From Coralloluteibacterium stylophorae (GTDB lineage Bacteria > Pseudomonadota > Gammaproteobacteria > Xanthomonadales > Xanthomonadaceae): a stretch of 64,000 bases of DNA. Positions within the stretch are counted from its first letter, which is position 1. Every line of letters begins with the position of its first letter. Made by a program: the position numbers and the translations under genes. Location of the stretch: positions 62,001 through 126,000 of the forward strand of contig NZ_JAGQFT020000006.1 in assembly GCF_018122625.2 (NCBI RefSeq). The letters run 5' to 3'. Below, piece after piece: positions 15,101 through 23,500 of this stretch. A model generated the notes under the pieces. That model saw nothing but the letters and a program-made list of their open reading frames with translations. It was not told the DNA's origin and searched no databases.

Positions 15101-15639
15101 GTCTCGCGGCGCCGCTCCTTGTACTTGGAGATGCCGGCCGCCTCCTCGAGGTGCACGCGCAGCTCCTCGGGCTTGGCGTCGATGACCTGCGAGATCATCC
15201 CCTGCTCGATGATCGAGTAGCTGCGCGGCCCCAGGCCGGTGCCGAGGAACAGGTCGGTGATGTCGCGACGCCGGCAGCGCGAGCCGTTGAGGTAGTAGCT
15301 GCTGGTGCCGTCGCGGCTGACCAGGCGCTTGACCGAGATCTCGTTGTAGCTGGCGTACTCGCCCACCACGGTGCCGTCGGAGTTGTCGAAGATCAGCTCG
15401 ACGGTGGCCTGGCTCACCGGCTTGCGCCCGGAGGACCCGGAAAAGATCACGTCGGTCAGGCTGTCGCCGCGCAGGCGCGAGGCGGAGCTTTCGCCCATGA
15501 CCCAGCGCACCGCGTCGATGATGTTCGACTTGCCGCAGCCGTTCGGACCGACGATGCCGGTCATGTTGGTGGGCAGGTGCAGGGTCGTCGGGTCGACGAA
15601 GGACTTGAAGCCGGCGAGTTTGACGGTGGACAGGCGCAT
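12139..15639 (-). CDS. smc: Chromosome segregation ATPase Smc
   Basis: 1166 aa, the normal size for bacterial Smc. The head has Walker A (GPNGCGKSN, residues 31-39) and Arg-containing QARAAEQYQ region, and the C-terminal head has the signature LLSGGEKALTAASLVFAIF and Walker B CLLDEVDAPLDEANV. Between them are two long coiled coils rich in Glu, Arg, Ala and Gln around a hinge (about residues 520-650, GVDAPDTHLDALAGVRDARIALFDPEEG). With ScpA and ScpB, encoded about 2 kb away on the other strand, it forms the condensin that compacts and segregates origins. No frameshift or truncation is visible. Confidence 0.97.
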   Translation of the reverse strand: MRLSTVKLAGFKSFVDPTTLHLPTNMTGIVGPNGCGKSNIIDAVRWVMGESSASRLRGDSLTDVIFSGSSGRKPVSQATVELIFDNSDGTVVGEYASYNEISVKRLVSRDGTSSYYLNGSRCRRRDITDLFLGTGLGPRSYSIIEQGMISQVIDAKPEELRVHLEEAAGISKYKERRRETETRIRHTRENMERLNDLREEVGKQIEHLRRQARAAEQYQALQAERKARDVQLKALEFRSIDAELAAQREALGGEETRLEKFVSEQRHAEAQIEACREQLAEANERLQGAQSENYRVGAEIARIEQQITHQRELTERLRGNRAEAEAALVELDRHIEDDTRERDALQAALDADTPRLEALREEDEARQDALRETESALGAWQARWDAYATAHSEAARAAEVERTRIEYLERQGLDAQRRRETLAAERGGLDVATLDDDLVRLTEEHEHQRASLDGLAAQLDERRAALDELQVQQRQKQGELAEARKRTQSARGRLASLEALQHAALGQEKGAAQRWLAERGLDAAPRLGERLRVASGWETAVETVLGSLIEAVGVDAPDTHLDALAGVRDARIALFDPEEGQLEVPAESLAAQVEGPRGIRAMLARVMVAEDAAAARARLASLGAGEAVVTRGGEWLGGGWARVLRADAGQGGALVREREIQALREEIEGLGESEVRLDAEISALRERMLEAEQQREDAQRTVYTAQRSGSELAGRLQSLRGKLESAQGRAQRIEAELDQLGQAAEQGQAQVREARQRAETALSRMGDLEAERQQLDAQRRELNDRRESARGIAREARETAHRLALQIESQRAKLGTVEQALARAHAQREQAARRRDELDAQLAGGDAPVERLQQERQVVLDQRVIAEKDLSAARGAVDAVQGELRQYEAVRQQRDAQSLGVREALAKRRLEEQALVLRAEQLRADVRELEVDLDSAIAGLPEDADAERWRREVGDLEQRMRRLEPVNLAAISEYGEQSQRKDYLDAQHVDLASALETLEGAIRKIDRETRGRFKETFDRVNAGVQDLFPRLFGGGHAYLELTGDDLLDAGVAIIARPPGKRPSHLSLLSGGEKALTAASLVFAIFQLNPAPFCLLDEVDAPLDEANVGRFCAMVGEMSEKVQFMIVTHNKATMESTRQLAGVTMREPGVSRLVSVDLAEATRMVGG

Positions 15640-15802
15640 CGAACGTCGGGCCGGGCGGCGCCGCTGGCGGTGCCGCCGCTGGAAGGGTCGGAAGGGGTGC
15701 CGCGGAACGCTCCGGCGCCCTGGGCGCCGGCCGTCGCGCGGCCACGAAGCTTGCGAGTATAGGCCCGCGCGGCGCCGACGCCCGGTCGGCGCCGCGACAG
15801 GC

Positions 15803-16096
15803 TCAGCCGCGGCCGGCCTCGGCGGGCGTGCGCGCGGTCATCGACAGTGCGTGGATGTCGGTCTGCATCAATCCGCCGAGGGCCTCGTAGACCGCGCGGT
15901 GGCGGGCCAGCGGGTTCATCCCCTCGAAGGCCGCGCTGACGATGTGCACGGTGAAGTGGCCGCGTCCGTCGCGGGCGCCGGCGTGGCCGACATGCTTGTG
16001 GCTGTCGTCGACCACCGCGAGGTCCAGCGGCGCGAGCGCCTGCTCCAGCGCCGCGCGGATGGCCGCGATCCGGCCGCTGTTGTCGGGCACGGTCAT
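15803..16096 (-). CDS. BolA-family protein
   Basis: 97 aa. The BolA/IbaG fold is recognisable by [31 protein letters not shown] and the C-terminal [15 protein letters not shown]...[11 protein letters not shown]. BolA proteins pair with monothiol glutaredoxins to handle [2Fe-2S] clusters; the conserved histidines (DDSHKH and IHALS) are candidate ligands. The start codon overlaps the stop of the upstream YciI-like gene (ATGA), so the two are translationally coupled. Which BolA subgroup (BolA or IbaG) is unclear, but the SHKHVGH signature favours BolA. Confidence 0.88.
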   Translation of the reverse strand: MTVPDNSGRIAAIRAALEQALAPLDLAVVDDSHKHVGHAGARDGRGHFTVHIVSAAFEGMNPLARHRAVYEALGGLMQTDIHALSMTARTPAEAGRG

Positions 16097-16392
16097 GGCA
16101 GCACCCGCCGGAACGGGCGCACGTCGGTGCGCGCATAGACGCCGGCGGCCACGTAGGGATCGGCATCGGCCCAGGCGCGGGCGGCGGCCAGCGAGTCGAA
16201 CTCGGCGATCACGCAGCTGCCGCTGAACCCGGCCGGGCCGGGGTCCTCGGCATCGATCGCCGGGCACGGCCCCGCCACCAGCAGCCGCCCGGCGGCGCGC
16301 AGCGCCTCCAGCCGCGCCAGGTGCTCGGGCCGCGCGGCCTTGCGGGCGTCGAGCGCACCTTCCTTGTCGTAGCCGAGGATCAGGTACCACAT
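16093..16392 (-). CDS. YciI-like small protein
   Basis: 99 aa, ferredoxin-like alpha/beta fold of the YCII family. Hallmarks are the [26 protein letters not shown]-terminus and the acidic [22 protein letters not shown] segment, which holds the conserved Asp and the DPY motif. The family includes muconolactone-isomerase-like and dehalogenase-like proteins; E. coli YciI has no settled function. It overlaps bolA by four bases and is the first gene of that two-gene unit. The upstream 243 bp to the YciO-type gene hold no open reading frame; a CTACACT box near 16403 is seen. Confidence 0.88.
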   Translation of the reverse strand: MWYLILGYDKEGALDARKAARPEHLARLEALRAAGRLLVAGPCPAIDAEDPGPAGFSGSCVIAEFDSLAAARAWADADPYVAAGVYARTDVRPFRRVLP

Positions 16393-16635
16393 CGGGACGT
16401 TTCCTCTACACTGGGCCGGCCATTCTAGGCCGCGATCGCGGTGGCGGGACCGTCCAGGGGACGGTCCGGGGCCGTCCACCGCATGGAACGTCCTCCAGGC
16501 CCGCGTCGGCCGCCTGCGCCGCGCGCCACCGTCCGCGCCGGCCACACCGCCGCACCGGCGGTGAGTTCGGCACGTCATCGCCATCGTTTTTGCGCGGGCC
16601 GACGCCGTCGGCCGCGCACGCACCGGGCATCCGCA

Positions 16636-17256
16636 ATGAGCGACAGAGTCGAGGTCCATCCCGTGAATCCGCAGGGCCGCCTGATCGAGGCGGCCGCGGA
16701 GCGCCTGGTCGAGGGCGCGCTGGTGCTGTGCCCGACCGATGCGGGCTACACCCTGGTCTGGAGCCAGGCCTCGCGCGATGCCGAGGAGCGCGTGCAGCGC
16801 CTGCGCGCGCTGGACACCAAGCATCCCTTCACCTTACTCTGCGCCGCCATGAGTGAGGCCGGACGTCTGGCCCGGCTCGATAACCGGACCTTCCAGCTGT
16901 TCCGGTCGCTGACGCCGGGGCCCTGCACGTTCATCCTGCCGGCCTCGCCCGAACTGCCCCGCCGCCTCAAGCAGTCCAAGCGCCGCACCATCGGGATCCG
17001 CATTCCGGACCACCCGGTGACGCAGGCGCTGATCGCTGCGGTCCGCGAGCCGCTGCTCTCGACCACCGCCGCACTGCCGGACGACGAGGACGTTCCCAGC
17101 CACGACGCCGAAGCCATGGCCGAGCGCTGGCTGCGCCACGTCGACGTGATGCTCGACGCCGGGGACTGTCCGCCCGGTCCGACCAGCATCATCGACGCGA
17201 GCGGGAAGGACGAACCGCAGGTCGTGCGCCAGGGCTTCCAGCCGCTGCCGTTCTAG
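16636..17256 (+). CDS. YciO/Sua5/YrdC-family protein (putative L-threonylcarbamoyladenylate synthase-like)
   Basis: 206 aa, single Sua5/YrdC domain. Conserved elements are [16 protein letters not shown] near the N-terminus, [49 protein letters not shown] and [14 protein letters not shown]. The family makes threonylcarbamoyl-AMP for tRNA t6A; the YciO branch, which this length and motif spacing resemble, has weak or unproven activity. No C-terminal Sua5 domain is present. The ATG at 16636 opens the conserved region and upstream sequence is non-homologous. scpA follows 78 bp later and may be co-transcribed. Confidence 0.85.
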   Translation: MSDRVEVHPVNPQGRLIEAAAERLVEGALVLCPTDAGYTLVWSQASRDAEERVQRLRALDTKHPFTLLCAAMSEAGRLARLDNRTFQLFRSLTPGPCTFILPASPELPRRLKQSKRRTIGIRIPDHPVTQALIAAVREPLLSTTAALPDDEDVPSHDAEAMAERWLRHVDVMLDAGDCPPGPTSIIDASGKDEPQVVRQGFQPLPF

Positions 17257-17334
17257 ACCTGAAGAAGCGAAACGGTGCCGCGAACCGGCACGCCCTGAAC
17301 CGCGGCGCCGACGCCGCCGACCGCCGCCAGTTCG

Positions 17335-18288
17335 ATGACCGAACCCCAAGCGCAGCCAGCGCCCGAGCAGACCGAAACCGCCGCGCATGCGGGGCGCCAG
17401 CAGGAAATGCCGCTGGCCGTGGTCCGCGGCGAGCCGGTGCTGCAGATCCCGCAGGACCTGTACATCCCGCCGGACGCGCTCGAGGTCATCCTGGACGCGT
17501 TCGAGGGCCCGCTCGACCTGCTGCTCTACCTGATCCGGCGCCAGAACCTCGAGATCCTCGACATCCCGATCGCCGAGATCACCCGCCAGTACGTGGCCTA
17601 CATCGAGGCGATGCAGGGCCTGCGCTTCGAGCTCGCCGCCGAATACCTGGTGATGGCCGCGATCCTGGCCGAGATCAAGTCGCGGATGCTGCTGCCGAAA
17701 CCGGTGGCCGAGGACGGCGAGGAGATCGACCCCCGCGCCGACCTGGTCCGTCGCCTGCAGGAGTACGAACGCTTCAAGCAGGCCGCCGAGGACATCGACG
17801 CCCTGCCGCGCATGGAGCGCGACACCGCGCCGGTGGCCGCCTTCGTCGCCGACCGCACCGTGGTGCGCGCGCCGCCGCAGGTCGACCTGCGCGAGATGCT
17901 GCTGGCGCTCAAGGACGTGCTGCATCGCGCCGACCTGTCCGGGCACCACAACGTGCGCCGCGAGGCGCTGTCGGTGCGCCAGCGGATGGGTGATGTGCTG
18001 TCGCGGCTGGGCGACGGCGCCTTCCACGCCTTCGAATCGCTGTTCGTCGAGGGCGAGGGCCGGCTGGGCGTGGTGGTGACCTTCCTGGCGATGCTCGAAC
18101 TGGCCAAGGAGCGCCTGGTCGAGATCGTGCAGGAGGAACCGCTCACGCCGATCTACCTGCGTTCGCTGGCGGCGCCGGCGGACGAGGACGGCGACGCCGG
18201 GCTGGATGCGGACGCCGATGCCGCCGCGGGCGACGACGGCGACGCGGTCGAGCCGGTCGAGCCGCCGCCGTCCGGATCCGCGCGCTGA
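17335..18288 (+). CDS. scpA: Segregation and condensation protein A (kleisin)
   Basis: 317 aa. The kleisin subunit linking the Smc heads. After a 40-residue Pro/Glu-rich leader comes the conserved core: LDAFEGPLDLLLYLIRRQNLEILDIPIAEITRQY, then EYLVMAAILAEIKSRMLLPKP. The C-terminal winged helix (VVVTFLAMLELAKERLVEIVQEEPLTPIYL) binds the Smc cap. The last 40 residues are an acidic Asp/Glu/Ala tail. scpB follows after 90 bp, and smc itself is nearby on the opposite strand. Confidence 0.95.
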   Translation: MTEPQAQPAPEQTETAAHAGRQQEMPLAVVRGEPVLQIPQDLYIPPDALEVILDAFEGPLDLLLYLIRRQNLEILDIPIAEITRQYVAYIEAMQGLRFELAAEYLVMAAILAEIKSRMLLPKPVAEDGEEIDPRADLVRRLQEYERFKQAAEDIDALPRMERDTAPVAAFVADRTVVRAPPQVDLREMLLALKDVLHRADLSGHHNVRREALSVRQRMGDVLSRLGDGAFHAFESLFVEGEGRLGVVVTFLAMLELAKERLVEIVQEEPLTPIYLRSLAAPADEDGDAGLDADADAAAGDDGDAVEPVEPPPSGSAR

Positions 18289-18378
18289 TGGCCGACGCCC
18301 CCGCACCGGCCCCGGCACGGCCGGGCCTCCTGCCGCGTCCGCGCGGCGCCTGAACGTCCACGACCTTCGGATTCACGC

Positions 18379-19476
18379 ATGCACGCCGACGAGCCCACGT
18401 CCGACATCGCCGCTCCCGCGCCCGACCGGGCCGCGTCCGCTCCCGCGCAGCGGGACGAAACGGCCGATGGTGCGCAGACGCCCGCGAGCGCAGGCACCGG
18501 GGCGGACGAGGCCGCGGACGCGCGCGGCGATGCCCCGGCGGGTGCGGCCGCGCCTCCCGCGGCGCTCGTGCGCCGGGTGGTCGAGGCCGCGCTGCTCGCC
18601 GCTCCGCAGCCGCAGACCCTGGCCAACCTCTACGCGCTGTTCTCCGAGGAGCGCCGTCCGGCGCCGGGCAGCATCGAGCATGCGCTGGAGGACCTGCGCG
18701 CCGACTGCGCCGAACGCGGCGTCGAGCTGGTCGAGGTCGCCTCCGGCTTCCGCTTCCAGGTCGCCGCCGACGTGCATCCCTGGATCACCGGGCTGTGGGC
18801 GGAGCGGCCGACCCGCTACACCCGCGCCACCCTGGAGACGCTCGCGCTGATCGCCTACCGGCAGCCGATCACCCGCGGCGAGATCGAGCAGATCCGCGGC
18901 GTGGCGGTGAGCAGCAACATCATCAAGTCGCTCGAGGAGCGCGAGTGGATCCGGGTCATCGGCCACCGCGACGTGCCCGGGCGCCCCGCCCTGTTCGGCA
19001 CCACCAGGGGCTTCCTCGACTATTTCGGGCTCAAGAGCCTGGACGCGCTGCCGCCGCTGTCGGAACTGCGCGACCTCAACGAGCTCGACCCGCAGCTGCC
19101 GTTCGACACCGAGGTCCCGGCCGCCGCGCGCGTACGCCTGTCCGATTTGCCGGACGAGGACGAGGCGCTGGAGGAGGACGCCGACGGGGACGACGGCGAT
19201 GCGCTGCCGCGCGCCGAACCCGACCCCGAGGACGTGCCGGACAGCGATCCGCACGACCTCGAGGACGGCAACACCCACGATCCCACCGAGGGCGCCGAGG
19301 CGCTGCCCGGCGGGCCGCTCGCCGACCCCGCCGACGCGGCCACCGATACCGATTCCGAGCCGGACCCGACGCCCCAGGGCGGACGTGCCGGCCGCACCCC
19401 GGACGCCGTCGCGACGACGACCGTCCCCACCGAAGAGGCCGACGCGCAAGGCGATCGGCCGGAGCACTCCGCATGA
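18379..19476 (+). CDS. scpB: Segregation and condensation protein B
   Basis: 365 aa. The core (about residues 55-240) is the tandem winged-helix ScpB domain: VRRVVEAALLAAPQPQTLANLYALF, YTRATLETLALIAYRQPITRGEIEQIRGVAVSSNIIKSLEEREWIRVIG and LFGTTRGFLDYFGLKSLDALPPL. It dimerises and binds the ScpA linker in the condensin. Both ends carry long disordered extensions: an Ala/Pro-rich N-terminus and an unusually acidic C-terminal tail of about 115 residues. The stop codon overlaps the rluB start (ATGA), coupling translation. Confidence 0.95.
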   Translation: MHADEPTSDIAAPAPDRAASAPAQRDETADGAQTPASAGTGADEAADARGDAPAGAAAPPAALVRRVVEAALLAAPQPQTLANLYALFSEERRPAPGSIEHALEDLRADCAERGVELVEVASGFRFQVAADVHPWITGLWAERPTRYTRATLETLALIAYRQPITRGEIEQIRGVAVSSNIIKSLEEREWIRVIGHRDVPGRPALFGTTRGFLDYFGLKSLDALPPLSELRDLNELDPQLPFDTEVPAAARVRLSDLPDEDEALEEDADGDDGDALPRAEPDPEDVPDSDPHDLEDGNTHDPTEGAEALPGGPLADPADAATDTDSEPDPTPQGGRAGRTPDAVATTTVPTEEADAQGDRPEHSA

Positions 19477-21017
19477 CCCAGAAGTCATCCAGCGACGCCA
19501 GCCGTCGCGTCCTCTCGCTCAACCGCGAGTCCACATCCGCAGGTGCGGAACGCCTCGAGGAACGCCTGCACAAGGTGCTCGCCCAGGCCGGCCTCGGCTC
19601 GCGCCGCGCGCTCGAGCAGCGCATCGGCGACGGCCTGGTCAAGGTCAACGGCGAGACCGCGCAGATCGGGCAGTCGGTCCGCGGCGGCGACCGCATCGAG
19701 ATCGACGGCCGCACCTTCGTCGCCACCGCGCTCACCGACGCGCCGCGCGTGCTGGTCTACAACAAGCCGGAAGGCGAGGTGACCACGCGCGACGATCCCG
19801 AGGGCCGCCCCACCGTGTTCGACGCCCTGCCGCCGATCAAGGGCGCGCGCTGGATCGCGGTCGGCCGCCTCGACATCAACACCACCGGCCTGCTCCTGCT
19901 CACCACCGACGGCGAGCTCGCCAACGCACTGATGCATCCCTCGCACGAGGTCGAACGCGAGTACGTCTGCCGCGTGCGCAGCCCCGAAGGCGTCGACGAC
20001 GCGGTGGTGCCGCCGGAGGTGATCCGGCGCCTGACCCAGGGTGTCGAGCTCGAGGACGGCCCGGCGAAGTTCGAGGTCGTGGAGCCGATCGGCACCAGCG
20101 AATCGCACGCCTGGCTGCGCGTGGTCGTGGCCGAGGGCCGCAACCGCGAGGTGCGCCGGCTGTGGGAGAGCCAGGGCTACCAGGTCAGCCGCCTCAAGCG
20201 CGTGCGCTACGGCACCGTCACCCTGCCCCGCCCGCTGCTGCGCGGGCGCAGCGAGGAGCTGCCGGAGGCCGAGATCAAGGCGCTGCGCCAGTCGCTCGGG
20301 CTCGAGGACACCACCCCGGCGCTGACCCTGCAGCCGGTGATCGGCCAGCGCCGCGCGCGGGTCGAGATCCAGACCGGTGGCCGCGAGAAGCAGAATTCCT
20401 ACCTCAACGGCCACGTCGACGACGAGGCGCGCGAATTCCGCCGCTTCGACAACCTCCGCGAGGACACCTCGGGCCGGCGCGGCCGGCCCGGCGGCAAGCG
20501 CGGCGGCGGGGGCCGCGGCGGCAAGGGCGGCGACGACAACCGCGGAAACACCCTGCGCGGCGGCAACCAGGGCCCCTCGCCCTACACCGCGCTGACCGTC
20601 AGCGGCGACGCCGCCGCGCGCGGCGGCCCGGTGCGGCGCGGCAAGCCGCGGCGCCAGGGCGGGGGCGAGGCCAACGGCAACGTCGGCGGCCCCGGCGCCT
20701 CCAACCCGGCGGCCTTCCGCACCTGGTACGTACCCGAAGGCGTGGACACCGGTCCGTCCGGTCACCGCAATCCCGGCGCACGCGGGCCCAAGCGCGGCCC
20801 CGGCGGCCCCGGCGGTGGCAAGCCGCGCGGCGCGGGCGGCCAGGGCACGCCCTACGGCAAGCCGGGCGGCCAGGCGCGAGGACCCGGCGGCCCGCGCGGC
20901 GGCCGGCCCGGTGGCGGCGGGCCCAAGCCCGGCGGCAACCGCGGCGGCGGCCCGCGTCGTGGCGGCGGCGGTGGCGGCGGTCCGCGTGGATCCGGCGGCG
21001 GCAACCGCGGCGGCTGA
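19473..21017 (+). CDS. rluB: 23S rRNA pseudouridine synthase RluB with long Gly/Arg-rich tail
   Basis: 514 aa. Residues about 28-285 are a standard RsuA/RluB enzyme: an S4 RNA-binding domain (LHKVLAQAGLGSRRALEQRI), then the catalytic GRLDINTTGLLLLTTDG with Asp134, and RNREVRRLWESQGYQVSRLKRVRYG. RluB makes pseudouridine 2605 in helix 90/89 of 23S rRNA. From about residue 330 the protein turns into a disordered tail of nearly 185 residues made of Gly, Arg, Pro and Lys (RGG/GGR clusters). This is far longer than in E. coli RluB (291 aa). Start overlaps scpB by four bases. Confidence 0.93.
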   Translation: MTQKSSSDASRRVLSLNRESTSAGAERLEERLHKVLAQAGLGSRRALEQRIGDGLVKVNGETAQIGQSVRGGDRIEIDGRTFVATALTDAPRVLVYNKPEGEVTTRDDPEGRPTVFDALPPIKGARWIAVGRLDINTTGLLLLTTDGELANALMHPSHEVEREYVCRVRSPEGVDDAVVPPEVIRRLTQGVELEDGPAKFEVVEPIGTSESHAWLRVVVAEGRNREVRRLWESQGYQVSRLKRVRYGTVTLPRPLLRGRSEELPEAEIKALRQSLGLEDTTPALTLQPVIGQRRARVEIQTGGREKQNSYLNGHVDDEAREFRRFDNLREDTSGRRGRPGGKRGGGGRGGKGGDDNRGNTLRGGNQGPSPYTALTVSGDAAARGGPVRRGKPRRQGGGEANGNVGGPGASNPAAFRTWYVPEGVDTGPSGHRNPGARGPKRGPGGPGGGKPRGAGGQGTPYGKPGGQARGPGGPRGGRPGGGGPKPGGNRGGGPRRGGGGGGGPRGSGGGNRGG

Positions 21018-21038
21018 GCGCGACGGACAGTGAACCGG

Positions 21039-21068
21039 AAGGCGGGCCCAGGCCCGCCTTTTCTTTTC
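21039..21068 (+). terminator. Rho-independent terminator after rluB
   Basis: A GC-rich stem (AGGCGGGCC / GGCCCGCCT, nearly no loop beyond the central CA) is followed by TTTTCTTTT. It closes the scpA-scpB-rluB unit. Confidence 0.85.
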
Positions 21069-21356
21069 GCATTCCGGGCCTACCGCTGCCGCCCGCGCTT
21101 CCCGCCCTGCGGCCTCCGTCCTGCGCTCCCCGCCCGCTATCCGCTGCCCACCGCGCCTCCCCCGCTCCCCGACGGCACCGCGAGCCGCATCACGGATCGC
21201 GGATTCACGCGCCGTGAAACAGTGACGGGGTTCGACGGATGCCCCGCCCGCGCTTCAGGACCCAGCGCCCGGGCCGTTAGCCTTTTCAGTGCCGGACGAC
21301 CTCCGCGTGCACCGGCCTGCCCCCCTCGATCCACCTCGACGCCCCTGGAGGGCGCC
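21069..21356. other. Gene-free stretch between rluB terminator and GH16 gene
   Basis: The gap between rluB and the GH16 gene totals 339 bp including the terminator. It is pyrimidine-rich at first (many CCCGC/CTCC runs) and then of mixed composition. Frames crossing it have no coding character. A TTAGCCTTTTCAG patch near 21278-21290 is the most AT-rich segment and could belong to the promoter of the downstream gene. Nothing else was recognised. Confidence 0.5.
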
Positions 21357-22229
21357 ATGAACGTCCTACGCCTGCTCATCGTGCTGCTCGCCGGCACGGC
21401 GGCCTGCGTCGCCCATGCCGCGACCGGCGACCGCCTCGACATCGACCAGTTCCGCCTGACCTGGGAGGAGCGCTTCGACACCCTCGACGTCTCCGCCTGG
21501 GGCACGCCGCCCGCGCGCTGGATCGCGCACACCCCGTGGTACGGCGACTTCGGCGATGCCCGCTTCACCGACCCCGGCAACGGTTTCCCCTTCACCACCC
21601 GCGCCGGGGTGCTGCGCATCGAGGCCCGCAAGGGCAGCGACGACGTGTGGCGCTCGGGCCTGCTGTCGAGCGTGGACACCGCGGGCAACGGCTTCGCCCA
21701 GAAGTACGGCTACTTCGAGGCACGGATGAAGTTCCCGCCGGGCAAGGGGGTGTGGCCGTCGTTCTGGCTCATCGGTCGCGACCGCGTCTCCGGCGCCAGC
21801 GACCACACGGCGGAGATCGACGTCGTCGAGTACTACGGCCGCGCCCCCGGCGAGTTCCGCAGCGCCGCACACATCTGGCCGCGGGCCGGCAGCACGGTGC
21901 AGGAGAGCCACCGCCACAACCGGCACGAGGTCGCGAATTCGCTCACCGCCAACTTCCACACCTACGGCGTGCTGATCGGCGAGACGGACACGGTCTACTA
22001 CTTCGACCGCAGGGAGATCTGGCGCTTCCCGACCCCGCCGCAGTACCGGGTGCCGATGTTCCCCCTGGTCAACCTCGCCCTGGGCGGCGGCTGGCCGATC
22101 GACGAGACGCCGAACCCGTCCTACCTCTACGTGGACTACGTACGCGCCTATTCGGAAGCGCCTGCCGCGACCAAGACGCCAGCCCGCCGCGCGTCGTTCT
22201 TCAGCCGCATCGCCCCGCCCCGGCGTTGA
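21357..22229 (+). CDS. Secreted glycoside hydrolase family 16 (beta-glucanase-like)
   Basis: 290 aa with a Sec signal peptide (about residues 1-21, ending AHA). The GH16 jelly-roll active-site strand is EIDVVEYYG, with nucleophile Glu153, Asp155 and acid/base Glu158 in the ExDxxE arrangement. Also seen are YGYFEARMKFPPGKGVWPSFWLIG, FHTYGVLIGETDTVYYFDRREIWRFP and PMFPLVNLALGGGWPIDE. The family cleaves beta-1,3/1,4-glucans, agars or carrageenans; the exact substrate cannot be read from these motifs, though bacterial laminarinase/endo-beta-glucanase-like members fit best. GGAGG precedes the ATG at 21357. Confidence 0.9.
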   Translation: MNVLRLLIVLLAGTAACVAHAATGDRLDIDQFRLTWEERFDTLDVSAWGTPPARWIAHTPWYGDFGDARFTDPGNGFPFTTRAGVLRIEARKGSDDVWRSGLLSSVDTAGNGFAQKYGYFEARMKFPPGKGVWPSFWLIGRDRVSGASDHTAEIDVVEYYGRAPGEFRSAAHIWPRAGSTVQESHRHNRHEVANSLTANFHTYGVLIGETDTVYYFDRREIWRFPTPPQYRVPMFPLVNLALGGGWPIDETPNPSYLYVDYVRAYSEAPAATKTPARRASFFSRIAPPRR

Positions 22230-22344
22230 GGGTGCGGGTCGGCCGCCGCCTGCGCGGCTTCGCACGGCCTTAACGGAAAACAAGCATTTTGATGCCCCCT
22301 TCACGCCATCATCCGGCGGCGTGACGCCCTGAACGGACCATCGC

Positions 22345-22953
22345 ATGACCCCGAAGCGCCTCGCCGGCTTCGCCGCCACTGCCCTGCTGTTCGTCGCGCC
22401 TGCCTTGTCCGCCGCGCCGCTCGACGTTCCCCCCGCCCCGGCATCGCTGCTGGCGGCCGGCGGCTCCCTGGGCGGGCTCACGGCCGACCGCATGGGCGCC
22501 ACGGTGCGCCCGCGACCGGCGGACGCCGCCGCAGCGCAGCCGAAGGCGGACGTCGCGCCGGCATGGGTCGACACGGTGATGGCCCGCTCGATGGCGCTGC
22601 TCGGCACGCCGTACCGCTGGGGCGGCAGCAGCCCGGAGCAGGGCTTCGACTGCAGCGGCCTGGTGCGCTACGTGCTCGGCGACAGCCTGGCCGCCGAGCT
22701 GCCGCGCCGCTCGCGCGACATGGCACGGATGCGCGGCGCCGAGCGCATCGGCGACCGCAGCGAGCTTGCGGTCGGCGACCTGGTGTTCTTCGGCCGCAGC
22801 GGCCGGGTCGACCACGTCGGCATCTACGTCGGCGACGGCCGCTTCGTGCACGCGCCCAGCCGCGGCAAGGCGGTCCGCATCAGCTCCATGGGCGAGGCCT
22901 ACTGGCGCAAGCGCTACGTCGAGGCGCTGCGGGTGAAGCCGGCGCGCGGCTGA
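22345..22953 (+). CDS. Periplasmic NlpC/P60 peptidoglycan endopeptidase
   Basis: 202 aa. A signal peptide (about residues 1-23) and a Pro/Ala-rich spacer precede a C-terminal NlpC/P60 domain (about 75-200). The catalytic triad residues are visible: Cys103 (FDCSGLVRY), His157 (DHVGIYVGDG) and a third polar position at His169 (FVHAPSRGK). Such enzymes cut D-Glu/meso-diaminopimelate bonds in peptide stems. An AT-rich patch at about 22272-22300 upstream probably holds the promoter. It is followed 8 bp later by a phosphoesterase gene, a 58-aa protein and an amidase on the same strand. Confidence 0.92.
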   Translation: MTPKRLAGFAATALLFVAPALSAAPLDVPPAPASLLAAGGSLGGLTADRMGATVRPRPADAAAAQPKADVAPAWVDTVMARSMALLGTPYRWGGSSPEQGFDCSGLVRYVLGDSLAAELPRRSRDMARMRGAERIGDRSELAVGDLVFFGRSGRVDHVGIYVGDGRFVHAPSRGKAVRISSMGEAYWRKRYVEALRVKPARG

Positions 22954-22961
22954 ACCCGCGC

Positions 22962-23423
22962 ATGCGCATCGGCCTGATCGCCGACACCCACGGCCTGCTG
23001 CGCCCGCAGGCGCTGGAGTTCCTGCAGGGCAGCGACGCCATCCTCCACGCCGGCGACATCGGCGATGCGTCGATCCTCGAGCGGCTGACCGCGCTCGCGC
23101 CGCTGACGGTGGTCCGCGGCAACAACGACACCGCCGCTTGGGCGGCATCGATCCCCGAGACGGTGGAGCTCGACTTCGCCGGCGTCGCGGTGCACATGCT
23201 CCACGACCTCAAGACCCTGGCCTGCGACCCGGGCGCGCGCGGCGTGCGCGTGGTGGTGGCCGGGCATTCGCACAAGCCGGGCTGCCACGAGCGCGACGGC
23301 GTGCTGTTCGTGAACCCCGGCAGCGCCGGGCCGCGGCGCTTCCGCCTGCCGGTCTCGGTCGGCGAGCTGCGCATCGCCGAGGGTACGGTCGAGGTGAGGC
23401 TGCAGGAGCTCGCGGTCGGCTGA
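22962..23423 (+). CDS. YfcE/MJ0936-type metallophosphoesterase
   Basis: 153 aa, calcineurin-like phosphoesterase. Metal-binding motifs appear in order: ADTHG, GDIGD, RGNND and AGHSHKPG, then the family's NPGSAGPRRF. Homologues hydrolyse phosphodiesters or small phosphomonoesters with two divalent metals in the cytoplasm; the natural substrate is generally unknown. The ATG at 22962 opens the conserved beta-strand (MRIGLIADTHG). Only 8 bp separate it from the NlpC/P60 gene, so the pair is likely co-transcribed. Confidence 0.9.
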   Translation: MRIGLIADTHGLLRPQALEFLQGSDAILHAGDIGDASILERLTALAPLTVVRGNNDTAAWAASIPETVELDFAGVAVHMLHDLKTLACDPGARGVRVVVAGHSHKPGCHERDGVLFVNPGSAGPRRFRLPVSVGELRIAEGTVEVRLQELAVG

Positions 23424-23500
23424 GCCGGCGCCTCCGTTCGCGTCCGATGCACGCGCGCCGACGCCCAATGACGCTCCGCCCGGCAACGACGGAGGCAGCC

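Noticed and set aside
13165..15762. An 865-codon open frame antisense to smc
   Set aside because: Leu/Ala/Arg-biased mirror of the Smc coiled coil; no ribosome site or domain. The Smc frame carries all ATPase motifs.
16597..16613. Hairpin GGCCGAC/GTCGGCC upstream of the YciO-type gene
   Set aside because: No T-run follows on either strand in the right place and such stems are frequent at this GC content.
18288..18353. 21-codon open frame whose ATG overlaps the scpA stop
   Set aside because: A Pro/Ala/Arg-rich sequence in GC-rich DNA with no further support; probably chance. Could be a coupling peptide but nothing shows it.
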